Shown here: one piece after another, positions 33,881 through 46,100 of the stretch
Layout: every line of letters starts with the position of its first letter
Numbering within the stretch: the stretch's first letter is position 1
Origin: Helicoverpa zea
Lineage: Eukaryota; Arthropoda; Insecta; Lepidoptera; Noctuidae
DNA length: 64,000 bases
NCBI RefSeq assembly: GCF_022581195.2
Contig: NC_061458.1
Coordinates: forward strand, 9,176,001-9,240,000
Direction of reading: 5' to 3'
Position numbers and translations under genes: made by a program
Notes under the pieces: model-generated
Database searches by the model: none
What the model was told of the DNA's origin: nothing
The model's input: only the letters and a program-made list of their open reading frames with translations

Positions 33881-36880
33881 AATTCTTAACACTACAATTA
33901 GACTTACACTGTTAGCTGATGATCTATGCACTAATTCATTGGTGGTGTTATGTAACTTTCAATTATCTTCTAAATACAGTTTTGAAAGTTGTCACGATCA
34001 TCGATCACAGTCAGTAGAAATTCTTTTCATGGCTAACTTTCAATAGTTTTACTAAAAAGTATACAAATGAAAGTTTTTACATGGTTAATTTTATTTTAGC
34101 AATCTCTTGAATGCCTGTTTTTATGTTTCGGTAGTAATCGAATGCGCTGCATGAAAGCTGCCAAATGCTTTTTTATTTTGATGAAAGTCTGTTCTTAGGT
34201 TCTTTCTAGACGTATCAGAATTGGTTGATAGTTAAAACAATTCTGTGCCAGTTTGTAATTTAACCGATTTCACCACGCCTTTACGCTTCAAGCGCTTTAT
34301 TTTTGATACTGGGACAGGGGGATAGGTGTGGCAGAAATAAACGACCTATATAAGCTTTATTTTATGATTGAAATAATAAAGTGTGGGCGAAGGGTGTGCT
34401 CGTCAGGCACAGGAATGCGTGCGAGCTGTGCTCAGTGCAGCTGGTCCGCTTCTGTCTCGATACGGCCAATTGTGCGCGCCGATTTCAAAACGAAAGTACC
34501 GCGCATCTAGGACGGTGAACGTATTTCTCGCTGAGATCTCTTGCAATTTACCAGCGAGGTAGGCACTTTGTCAGAGAATGCGGCATAGCCAGATTGTTAG
34601 ATATTCATAACTTGCAACATATTACAACTAATCAACAGCATTAGAAACTTGCAAAACAAGCTAGTTTCTAATCTAGTACGTTTGTTTATTTAATGTGTGA
34701 GCTTTTAGCCTTATCGATGGACCAGTTAGCCGACCCTAGAGACAATCGTGATAACTACCTGCTTTATCCCCGTTTCGAACGAGTTTGGTAAACATTTCTA
34801 AAGTCGGCTGTTACTGTGCCAATATTTACACTTGGAAGGCGCTACGATTTATATTATTAAATATACGGACTGAGTTGCCACTTCCTTATCGCACTAACAA
34901 TTAATTGAATACATGATACCTATATAATAAGAATAATAACATCTGATATGCATTGAGCAATAATCTCAATGAAAAGCTCAAAGAAACGGAACGGCGAGTT
35001 AGCATATAACTTGACCGAAATATTCGTGGCACAGTCAGTGGCCTTTGTCAGACTTAGCCAATCAACTGGACTGTGTAGGCTGAAGCAGTTAACATAAAGT
35101 ATACTGTAGCCACTAGCGGAAACTATGCTAAGGTCCGTACCGATTTCTGTAGGGTCATTTATTCAAATGTTATTGCATATTTTTGTGTCAGTGGTATAGG
35201 TGGGAGCTTTTTAGTTTCACAAACAATCTGTTTGGATACGCTTTTGAAACTTTCGATTCGATAATGCTGTTGTTTTCTTTATTTTCAGTACAGTAACAAG
35301 CAGAAGAAAGTTTATCAGATTATGAAATGGTTTCGTTTAAGTTTCTGTAGATATGTGCGTATTTTAGAAGGGTGTTATGAAAGTCGAATGGGGCGTGAAA
35401 TCGCTGTATCGTTCGGTTACACCGCAGTGTACAGCGACTCGCGGTTATATCACACGAGATATCGTAACTTTTGTTCCATGTTCTAGTAGAAAGTGCACGA
35501 GCCTCTCGCCTTTCTTATACTATTTATTACCTAGGCATTAGATCGGTACATTTAAGAGTTTATTGCGCTAGAACACCTGAATGTTCGATAATCATGATTT
35601 ATGCAGATTCAGTTGAATTTATATGGAGTGTAATCACTGCACTTAGTGCAATTTACACTTTATAGAAACATAACAGCATAATTTATGTAACACTGTGTTT
35701 TAGATTAAATTATAATTTATGACCTAATAAACATCAAGTTTATCAAGTAGTAAGAAATTAAACTTATTTTATTATAAAAAAATATAAATGTCAAAAAGAG
35801 CACGGTTCAATTAGAATTATTTTTTTTAGTACTAGGTCAGTCAGAAAATTCTAGTTCTATTTATTAGCAATTTTTTTTTCAAAAAGAGCACAATGGCTTG
35901 CCGTACACAGTGAACAGCAATAGTATTCTTTATGACGTAGTTAAGTACATAATTGTTACATTAATTAATAAACCGATAGTTGCGCCATCACATTGAAGTT
36001 TTTATGTCATAAATCCATAGAGTCCATTATTGACAATCACAACACATCTTACACCGATGAGTTAATGAGTCTTTGTGATATACGAGTGTACTAGACGTGC
36101 GTTCTCTCAACCTACTTCTTGAATGCCGCCATCTTGTAAACAGAAGTCGACTCTATTTTAGAGGATATAAAGATTAAAACATTATATATTCACTAACGTT
36201 CTCAATCCTACATTTAGGAACTGCTTCTGATGTGCCATCGCATTTTAAACCTTACGATGACGTCTCAAGGTGTATAATTATGCGAGGCTGAGTGTTTGAA
36301 CACTGTACATGTTCCATTCAACCATGAACTCCTTTGAGGAGCGTCCCGCGTTGAGACCTCAATTTTTTAACTCTCTCACTTATTGGTCAATCGGCGTGAC
36401 ATTTGTATGGCATGGTATTACTATTATGTGCCTATAAAATGGTTATTGCAAAAATACCTTTACTCATCATATGTAAACTGAGTTTCTATTTAGCATTTTG
36501 AATTTTAAGAACTGGTTTTACAGGGTTTGTGGAAAACCGCATAAGCTATTTTACTTCCACTTATATTTTTGTATATAGTTTGTATATGTTCGAATTTGTT
36601 TACTAAAACGACATTAACTATTAAGAGTCAAAATACTTTGTCATCTACATGTGCTAGTAAACAAATAATCCATGTTTTCAATTATTACACTAGTTTACAG
36701 TACATTTGTTGCCGGGATTTTTTAAGCTGTTGTTGACTACTCATATTTAACCATATTTAAAACTATTAGTAGTTTTTTTTTATCAGCTCTAGTTTTTGAG
36801 ATTCAGGTAAGTGCGGTTTATAGAGAAAAAACGTGTATTTACCTTAAAGAATATTTGTTTAAAAATTATATTAATTGTTG
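33881..36880. other. Gene-free stretch
   Basis: AT-rich, with a GC-richer patch at 34380-34510. No coding exon, RNA gene or bounded repeat was recognised. Confidence 0.45.
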
Positions 36881-36889
36881 AGTTCCAAA

Positions 36890-37477
36890 AAACTTGGCTT
36901 TAAAGCTCTTCTCTTATGTGTAGACTTTGGGAAATGGCGTATCAGAGACCAGCAATAGTCAGACATCATATTTACATCCCAGAAACCCTGATAACGTTCT
37001 TCCATGACACGTTAATCTTGATGCATACGTTCTCCCCTGCTCTTCGCTCATATCTCCTAAATTTTCCGGAAATCTGTCCAGATGACTGAAGAGGAAGTGA
37101 GTTTATGCTCAAATCGCATCCCATATCTCTTAATTGTAAGAGCAGGTCTTCGACAAGTTCAACATAATTTTCATTATAATTTTTCAAAATTCAATATAAT
37201 TTTTATTCTCTGAAAGGTCAGGTGAATGCTGCACTGGACGCTGAACACATGTACTACTTCGGTTTTGCCATTTAGCTCGATTTTTGGTGGTTAAGCTGTT
37301 TATGTTCACGCTACAAAAGTAAGAGTCGTCGAGATGATTTTCCGATTCTTTCCAAATAGTTGGTGTTTTAAGTTGAAAAGTACTTTTTTTACCACTTTTC
37401 CATAATCTTAGGTATTCAACGCACGATTTACAAACACAATCAGGAGCCCAAGATTTGTCATTTTTATCTAACAACAT
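36890..37477 (-). pseudogene. Decayed repeat-type ORF (arthropod, C-x2-C protein)
   Basis: Minus-strand frames at 37477-37184 and 37187-36972 lie end to end and read as one broken protein. The first has CVCKSCVEYLRLWKSGKK, PTIWKESENH and DDSYFC, then RPVQHSPDLSE. The second and its continuation have LVEDLLLQLRDMG and, beyond a frame change, MMSDYCWSLIRHFP. The combination CxxC, xIWxEPxxHxxDCYFC and DYCW is one I recall from highly repeated uncharacterised arthropod proteins, often tied to mobile elements. Frame breaks show it is dead. The function of the parent family is not known to me. Confidence 0.55.
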
Positions 37478-37479
37478 TC

Positions 37480-38430
37480 CAAAATATAAAAAAATAAGTA
37501 TTTTTAAGCGTTTCTGATGACATTTCTACACTTCTCAAACACATATTCTCCACATAAGTAATAAACATGGTTTGGATTGTTCAAACAACGCCTCCTTGAA
37601 CTACTCGTGTTGTAAAAACTTCACATATTTGTATAATTACAATAAAATACGTACTTCAGCGACTGAAAAAGGTTCAGAAAAGAGAAAGTCAATAACACGT
37701 AAAGTCGAGCTACAAAAAAAAATTTGCGGGTGTAATTAATAAAAACTAAACATAAGTGAATGTTACCAGCCATTAAATCCACGGCAACAGGCAAAAAGTT
37801 TGATTTTGTAAACTAGTGTTATTTATCATTGTAACACATTTTATACTGACACACGCATCCGTCCGTCTGTAAAAGCAAACAGTGTCAAGGCGGCTTATAT
37901 TGATTTCAAGCTTGTAATGAGTACAAAATGACTACACGATTGATTTCATTATTGTATATCATTCTCTTTTGATCTCAACGATAGTGTGAACTATAAATAT
38001 TAAATAAATTAATTATAAAGAATGACTAATGTGCCATGGAGATCTGTATTTACAATTTCGATGGTTTATTGGCGGGTACAAGTAGGCGTGAGAGAAATAT
38101 CGTATTACCTCCATTCAGCTTCAGGATGAGGTGTAGAATTTGAGATTGCTAAAATCGATTCCTGCTGTGAAATCCTGGCTTTAAACAAGATGATGCATTT
38201 TCTTGTACCTACCTTATTTATGTGTTTTGGTACGGAATAAAACTTTTACTACTTGCCACGTTCAGACGTTGAAGTATGTACTTATTTAAAGCTATTGGCA
38301 GCAGCAGCAACGTTATCTTAGCCGTAGATTACGATCTTCAATTACCTTATAACCATTAGGCTTATCCAATTTCACTGAACGCTTCCAGCTAGAAACTATT
38401 AATATCGTTAGAAACATTAAGTTCGTGTCA
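37480..38430. other. Gene-free AT-rich stretch
   Basis: Nothing was recognised. Confidence 0.5.
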
Positions 38431-38437
38431 AATAAAT

Positions 38438-39065
38438 CTAAATTCGAAACGTTTTCGTTACAGATACTTCTGCGGGGGCCGTAGAGCGTATTACACTGTA
38501 AGTACAAATATCTTTAATATATGCGTACCTTAATATCTGAGATGCGTTCATGTTTACCAAACGTAGCACCTCGTCCGCAGTGTCAGTGGTTGTGCAAGCG
38601 CATTGTAAAGTTGATTGCTCAATCAGATGCATCTTGTTTCGTGTAGCCATGCGTGAGAGTCGAATTTCCCAATAGTTAGATGTGTAGAGAAGTCGAGTGC
38701 TTGTCGCGGCGGTTTCCCAATAGAAAGTCCTCAGATGCAGGAAGCGCAGCAGTGCAGCGCACGTGCATTTGTTCGGCCGCGGCGCCTGGTGGGGCGCCGG
38801 GCGATGCACTTTCATGCTGGTGACGTCATACCTTACCTTTCGTCAGCGTCACACCGCAGCTCGTAAGAGCTGTTACGCAATGGACGCACGCCACTCAACT
38901 TTCCAATTTCGACAACGCGCTATTGTGTAGCGCTTTCAAATTTTACTATACCATCGCCCGCTTGAGCGGCGCTTTCTTGCATTTCTCTCTCTTTTTAATC
39001 ACGACTGAAAAATGCTCTAAACTCGGTGCGCGAGCGCAATGTAGAGATGCACTTTCACTGCTGCG
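38438..39065. promoter_or_regulatory. GC-rich patch with CRE-like TGACGTCA
   Basis: A GC- and CpG-rich patch contains a full CRE/ATF palindrome TGACGTCA at 38821-38828 and CGCAGCTCGTAAGAGCTG. A 125-codon minus-strand frame begins at 38815, just beside the palindrome, and runs to 38438. It contains a possible donor (ATTAAG|GTACGC) but no recognised domain. It could be a promoter with a minus-strand transcript or a distal regulatory element of the roadkill locus. Evidence is composition and motif only. Confidence 0.3.
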
Positions 39066-42000
39066 TTCCGCCTCTAGTCTCTAATAAATAATATGTTATT
39101 AAATTATTAAGATTTTGCTGCAGTAGGTATTCTAATGAATTGGAGACCAATTAAATACTTTCTTAAAGTAAATTGATGTTACGAGATGAATTTGAACGAT
39201 ATGGTACTCAATTTATATTTTTTGAAAATATTTATCTACATAATAAAGATGTAGCTTGATACTATCTGATTTAACAATTGACAATTTAAATAAATACAAA
39301 ACGTAATTGGCACACCGTGAAACTGTGAACTAAATGCAAAGGTAACAACGACCATATTGTAGGATTTTCACCTAGACGAGATAGCGAGCTTTCCACGCAG
39401 CGAGAGTCGAGTTGAGAGTGAACCACTGCTCTCTCCTTACCTTAATATCGCATACATATTAATAAAAACATTTAGAACGAAAACATTACACATCGATAAA
39501 CAACGCAGTAAGTATATAACATCGTTCATGAACTTAGTGCTCTCTATAAAATACTTATTTCTCAATGGCCTCCTTTCGTTTAAATGTAGGTTATGAACTA
39601 AAAATTGAATTTCCATATTAATCAACATGATTATTCATTACTTAAAATCGATTATCAAATATGTGGATCACGCAAAATGAAATTAATATAGAGTACATCA
39701 CGTCATCAGGGCTAACTGGATTATGAGGCACCTATTAAAATTTCACTTTTCAACATTAAAAAGTTTAGTAAAAATATTCACCCTTTTTTGGAGTGAGTGC
39801 GATAGAAACGAAAGGTCAACTCGTATTGTAAATGAGAAAGTTAATCGTGGAAAGTGCGATCTGTGGCACCTGGTGCAGTTTCTAAAAAGAATATTATGTC
39901 GGTATCGGGGAGCCTTTCGCCCCGCTGTGCGGTTTCAGTTGTTCGTCATCCTTATCTAATCCGATAAGCCTTTCAAAAGGTAATAACTAGGTAAAAGGTT
40001 TTCATAGGTTAAAGCCCTAGCTTTACTAACCCATTATCGTTTGTGCCCTTCATAAATTAAATCTGCATTGACGCAGAGTGCATCGAATTAAAACTGAACA
40101 ACAAAAGAGTGATTGATAAAAATAAAATGCCACTTGATTCAATAAAGGAAAGTCAATTCAATTATCGGCGTAATATCGTTTATTTGCTCTTTGCATATGT
40201 GTCATTTGTCGCTAAGAGGACGTGCAAACTTGGCGATAAAGAAATATAAAATTAAAATATCCTCAATAAAAACTTTAATAATTAACGGAATTTTACTGAT
40301 CTGTTTACATTAAAATTGGTAGGTATAAAAAAAAACAAATCGGGTAAATTCCCAGTAATGAACAAGAGATACCTAGTAATAAAATACAGTTTCTCAGCTT
40401 AATGATCAAACGTACAGAGCAATGTATCAATACTTTCGCTTGGATGTTTAGTTTTATTCTTCATAGTGCTTGTACATAATTTTGTAATCGTAAGTGTTAT
40501 AGGGTTGTCAGTTAGTTTCATATTCACATAACTCCGCGTATTTTTAGCACTTTGGTGATCAATTATATCGACTAACGGATATCACACAACAGAATATAAT
40601 GCAAATTGTAGATACGTGCTATGCACAATAACCATGAGAAGCCAAAATTAGAAAATTGTACTAAATTAAAATGCTTCATAATAATTACAAATCATTTTTA
40701 AGTTTTTCTCTTCATCAATAATTTAACTATGATAAAAATATTATAATCTTGCTTTTTCAAATTATTAGAATCCTTTCAATGTTTTCTAAAACTTTTTCTA
40801 CTATTGACAAAAACTTGACTTGAAATTGATTGTTATAATTTTATCTCTGTTGCTGTAACGTCTAAAATTCTAATTTCTAACAGGGTCATGGACATCATAT
40901 TTTTCTCAATCGTCAACTCAATTTGTAGATATGTCACGTATCCAATCAAGGCCTTATTTTACGCCAAATATAATAATTTGTAAACTGCCAACTCAAGACC
41001 GATTTTCTCGTTCTTGCACGTAGTTTCTCATGAATTTAGATTTTATTTTCCAAATAAATTGTCATATTGCTGGTATATTTGTTGACTTGATAATTTTTTT
41101 TTATAAAAAAAAAATCTCATCAAGCGAAGCCTTCAAATGTGTACTTTCTGGATGTTACAAAGTAAGTCTAGGCTATAAACCTTTACCATTTTGATTTTAC
41201 TGTTGTTTTTATTTTTTTGTTCTTTATCGGAAACCTTCTACGCCTCTTTTACACATATACTTTCATTTTGTTTTCTTTTTTTGCATGTCCTTGCCGAATA
41301 ACCTACGTATCTGTCTGTTTTTATTTTCCTTGTCTAAACTGTGGTATCCACATGAAAAGCGCCTATTATAAAATTGGCAATGCTGCAAATCCTAAAGAGG
41401 TACCTATTTACTAAAATTCGCAACACAACACTATGAACTAACAAGAACATAATGAACCCAACTTATCCCGAATAATTTCTAAGAAACACAACACCTAAAC
41501 GATTCAATTCAAACAAAGGAACAAATAATGTGAGCAGGTAAGGTGGGTTGTGGCATCCGAGGCCGAGGGCTTTTTCCCTTCGGGAGGTTAACCCTGAAGG
41601 CTCGCTCCAAGGTCGACGAGTGTTTGAGACGCCTTTGAGGGCGAGATGACTCGATGACTTTGACTAACCCTCGCGGTCATATTATTTATATATTCTGTTG
41701 TGGCAGCCAATGCACGCGTTATTGCTGCAGCTAACCTCCCGGCCTTACCAATCGTCGTCTTTCATTCGCATATCTCTCTAACATACCCACATTATTTATG
41801 CTCTCTGGCGATTCAATTTAAATTTGTTTTTTCTTTGGACTCAAATTCAACACTTTGAAGAGCAACGTATGAGACTAATCAATGCGTTGTCCCCAAAGTC
41901 AAAAGAGCAAAATTTTATAAACAAAGGTTGACTAAGTTTAAGCAGAATTTATTTATGTGGTGTTTTATTTATGAGAACATATAAGAATTAAGGCATCCGT

Positions 42001-42690
42001 CATGAATTTGCACGTTATTAATATCTGCTTCAAACGTGACTGAAACATGGATGAGCCTTAATTAATCAGTAATTCTAAAAAATCCCTAGAAACTAAATAT
42101 ACTTCAACCTCGACATTAAAAGTTATAGACCCTTTCACAAAGTAACCGGGCGAAGTAAAACTAAGTGAAACTTTCAGTTTAGCATTACTTTCTGTTTTGT
42201 CGGGCCAATATTACACGTGATCTTTATTCAGAAAATATTAAATTTATGTAAAATAAATATTAATCGAACTACTTTAATGGGTATAAATCCATTATCATTT
42301 GAATGTAATTCACATGCATTTGTTAGCCGGTCGAACAGGGCGGCTCAAGGCTCTACTCGGGGGCAACAACTTCTCCCTACGTGCACTGAACAAAGCTGCA
42401 GTCAATGTTCAAGCTTGATATCTCATTGTTCTGCTGTTATTTACAATTTATTATTATTTACACTTTGAGACTTATTTATCATAATGTGCTGCTTCTGGAT
42501 TCTTTGTTATTTTCATTCAAAGACAATCACCTTAATCTGCATCAAATTTTCATATCATTAGCTCAAATAATAATCTATAAGTAATTCAAAAAAATCCATT
42601 GTCATTCTGGTTATGTCTGCAGCGGATGCCAAAGTTGAACTTCGTAATCTCACATCCGTCAAAAAGCCGTGTTAAGCACATGGGCAGGCT
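39066..42690. other. Gene-free stretch upstream of roadkill
   Basis: Mostly AT-rich. A GC-richer block at about 41530-41760 (GAGGCCGAGGGCTTTTTCCC, GGGAGGTTAACCCTGAAGGC) is unusual for the region but has no coding frame or clear repeat ends. Confidence 0.4.
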
Positions 42691-43118
42691 AAAGCTTTCA
42701 CCAATACAATAGAGACTGAACGGAGAAAGGGTCTGTGGTGCGCAGCTGTCCCGCGGGCGCCCGTTGTCGGGCGCTCCGCCCTCGCTGACCCCGCGCCTCC
42801 GCTCCGCTCTCCGCGAGCGGCGAGAGAAGCGCTCACATTCACATTACAGTCGACTCCCCGAGTCGCGGCATTTGAGAGTCCAGTAGAGTCACGGCAGTCG
42901 CCCGTCATTCGTCGAGCGCAGCGTACGTCTGTCACGTCACCGCGCGCAACTTACCAGCCATGTGGTGAAGTGAAACTGTCAAACGTGATACACTTTCGCA
43001 TACCGGTGTTATTCGGTTTTAGTGGACTATTGCACTTTTTATTTATAATTGACTTGTGGTTGTTTGTGATAACGAAGTGGTGCAACTATTTTGGAAAATT
43101 GGATTATACGAACGTATA
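42690..43118 (+). promoter_or_regulatory. Promoter and 5' UTR region of roadkill isoform
   Basis: A CpG-rich block at about 42720-42960 (GCGGGCGCCCGTTGTCGGGC, CCGCGCCTCCGCTCCGCTCT) passes into AT-richer sequence just before the proposed start ATG at 43119. This is the arrangement expected for a promoter and 5' leader. A minimal upstream ORF (ATG TGG TGA) starts near 42960. An 87-codon antisense frame in the GC block is a composition artefact. The transcription start cannot be fixed from sequence. Confidence 0.55.
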
Positions 43119-43132
43119 ATGGCCTTAGCCAG
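43119..43132 (+). CDS. roadkill first coding exon (14 nt)
   Basis: ATG GCC TTA GCC AG followed by the donor GTGAGC (CCAG|GTGAGC). The two leftover bases join the first base of the 60397 exon to form AGG (Arg) and keep the roadkill frame open. It sits at the downstream end of a CpG-rich promoter-like region. The support is phase, donor strength and position; no transcript can be checked here, and other first exons may exist. Confidence 0.7.
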
Positions 43133-46100
43133 GTGAGCTATTTTGGTTGTTGGAGTCAACGCGGAACTAGTTTATTTTATCATGTTCATCGAAGGACTTT
43201 TCGTCGGTTTGGTCGTTACATGATTTAGAACACTCACGTGTACGGTCACCAGTTTGCAGATGGGCAAGCGACGTATTTGGTTGAATGATGTATTGAGCCT
43301 TGACACTGATGAATTAAATATTCTCAGGTATGCTTTCATGATCTCCTTAGTTACAAAATTGTGTTGTTTTCATTTAGTACTTACTATCTCTACAATGGGC
43401 GAAAGTTGCTTTGCCCCGCACGCGCATTTAACTTTCCTTGTTGTGTAAGCTGAACGTCAAACGACAGGTAGAGGGAGCAACTTAGAAATCGAGTCACTTT
43501 TACTGCAACCATTATCATTAGTAATAATGAGTATTTTCTAAATCGTTTTATTTATTGCAGTAACAAAATTATTGAAAATCAAACATTGGCCTGTCATTAC
43601 TGCAGCCCCTCGAGCGCGTTCAGTTTATGGTGTTTCGATGTTTTCTTTTATTCCTTGGCACCCTCATTCGTCACGGTTACCCCAAACAGTCGAACCCCAC
43701 CGTTGCCTGCTTGTCGCCGTGTTTTATTTGGAACGTTGTACGCTTCCAAGCAACGTTGTTTGAAAATCGATGCAATTATTTACACTATAACGAAATCTAC
43801 AATTATGTCCTCATCTACAGGACCCATTCCTATCTTTGTATGGTTTGGTAATCCTCTTTAAGCAGAAGCAGCTCTTTGTTTATATGGATCTTCGCAACAG
43901 ATGACCAAATGATTTGGGTGTGTTATTTTACCTGTTTTATTTATAAATGATCCCAAACAAGATTTGTTCCAAAGATAATATATAACAACGTTGCTATAAT
44001 ACAGTGTCATAACGCATGGGTTCGTTTCTTTCCTTTAGCAGGTAGTCAGCCAACCGAGGCCGGAAAGCGCTTACCTTCTGATGTTCCAATAGCCTTTTTT
44101 TTATTCATTGATGTTTCTTTTTTTGTGAAAGCAAATGTAACGCTCTAGTTTTTGTTAAGATTGTAAAGAAATTGAAATTCAGCTCTGCGAGTTTCTGTTC
44201 TAATGTAATTTCTTTAATTATATCTAGTCTCCCCCAAAAGATTCTGTTATATCTAAAACAAACATATAGTTTTATCTCACTATGTGGGCAGCTGTCGCGC
44301 TAAAAAGAAACGTGTTAATTTCATAAATACAAACTTTCATAACCAATTCCTCAAAAACGCCCAAAAACCCTCCAATGAAAAACTTCTTACTTATATACAT
44401 ATAGCGTTACAATAACATTAAAATTCGTCGCAACCATCTTAAGTCTCCCCTAAATCGTGGCGTCTATACAAAGTTAGACTTGTATCTTGGGCAGAAAATA
44501 AAGATTTGCGGAGATGCTCCTCGGAGCGGGTCGACGACCTTCCTCCGCACAAAATGCACGGAAGAGCATACAAGTGTGGGTAGATGCCTTCGTCTCGACC
44601 CTCTTTACTCTTATTTGTAACGAACACCTCGGAGCCCTCCTCGCACCCCATATTATATTTATAACCATTCTCTTAAACTTCAATTTAAATCACATTGACT
44701 TATCGCGGTCTTCAGTAATCCCTCTTCCCTGTTCAAATTTTGCTTTGCTTATGTTGGTATTCGAATACTGAGTTTGACATGGAAACTTTAATTTTTATCA
44801 TTCTTTGGCCCTACCTGACAAATAATTACTTTTATAGTCTCAGAAATTTCCATATTCATATACAATCCAATATTGATACCAAACATTATCGTACATGTTA
44901 GCTAAATTAACATATTTAGCATACAAGCAGTGGCTGTAGTAATGTAATTGGTTATCAGAGTATGTCTTGTATACGCCAACCAATAGGTTGCTTAATTTAA
45001 TATTAATTGATATCGAAGTCAATAGCAATATGGATACCAAAACATGGCCTGTCACCTGAAAATTCGCTTAAATTGTATAATGCGGCAACCATTACCAATG
45101 AAACTTATGCTAGCGTATTAACCAGTGAACTAGCTCAAGTTACGATATCATTGTTGGATAGAACGTGAAGTATAGTCTAACAATCTAGTATGATTGTTTG
45201 AATAAATTGGGCGAGGTTATTTCGCAAGAATGTATCAATTTAGTCCGAGGGCCGGTGAGCGTTTACAAAGCGAAAGATTGCGGCCGAGCCCGCACTCGGT
45301 GCTCCTGTTTCGTTGACAGCGGAATGCGATAACTAAGTGGGTTTGCAGCACTGGCGCTGAATTTTGGTTACGATAACGCCAGGTTAAACAGAACTGTCCG
45401 TTACCCGAATAGAAATGGCGTTACGCTCAAATTATGAAACGTAAATTGTGAAGAATCTACTCATTGAAAAGATAAGCTTGTTAGCTCTCTGGCTATAATC
45501 CAACTTGTTTTACTGTCTTGTACATAGTGTTGTTTATGAAATGATTTACGGTATATTGTATAACTTTTGACGTAGTCACGTGCACAGCTGTACTTATTCG
45601 GCAAAAAAGAATGTTATTTACCTGACAGAATACAAATGTTTATCGGTATTAGTTTCTTAATTTTAAAGTGTCATTGCCATATCATTGACAGTCTGGAGTA
45701 AATCATGCAAAGTGATATCAGTTTAACTTAGGTTTCGACCCTGCGCCCTCAAATCAACCTAAATAATCTTAGAAACTTGTCTTAAATAGCAATTTGTGAC
45801 CAAAAGATGGTTGACTACCAAAGAATTATGTTTTAAAAATGAGTTTCGTGCTGGAGCCACGCCTAGTTACATAATGATGTTGATATAAATAGCAAATTTA
45901 TTGATACAGCGATTACATACGTATTCAAAGTCTTCCTTATTATCGTGATGTATATTACACAAGGTCAAGGCTATCAAATATACACGGCTGAATCTTGTTT
46001 GGGAAACCAAATTTATTCTTTTCCGTTTTTATGCCATCGTACGAATTTTACTGGGGCAAACAGAACATTTCCGTTATTAATATTGTTTTATACTCGGATT

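Noticed and set aside
33816..34046. 76-codon frame starting in MITE copy 2
   Set aside because: It begins inside the inverted repeat and has no counterpart after copy 1.
42672..42935. 87-codon minus-strand Ala/Arg-rich frame
   Set aside because: It lies antisense in the CpG-rich roadkill promoter region, where high GC removes stops on both strands.
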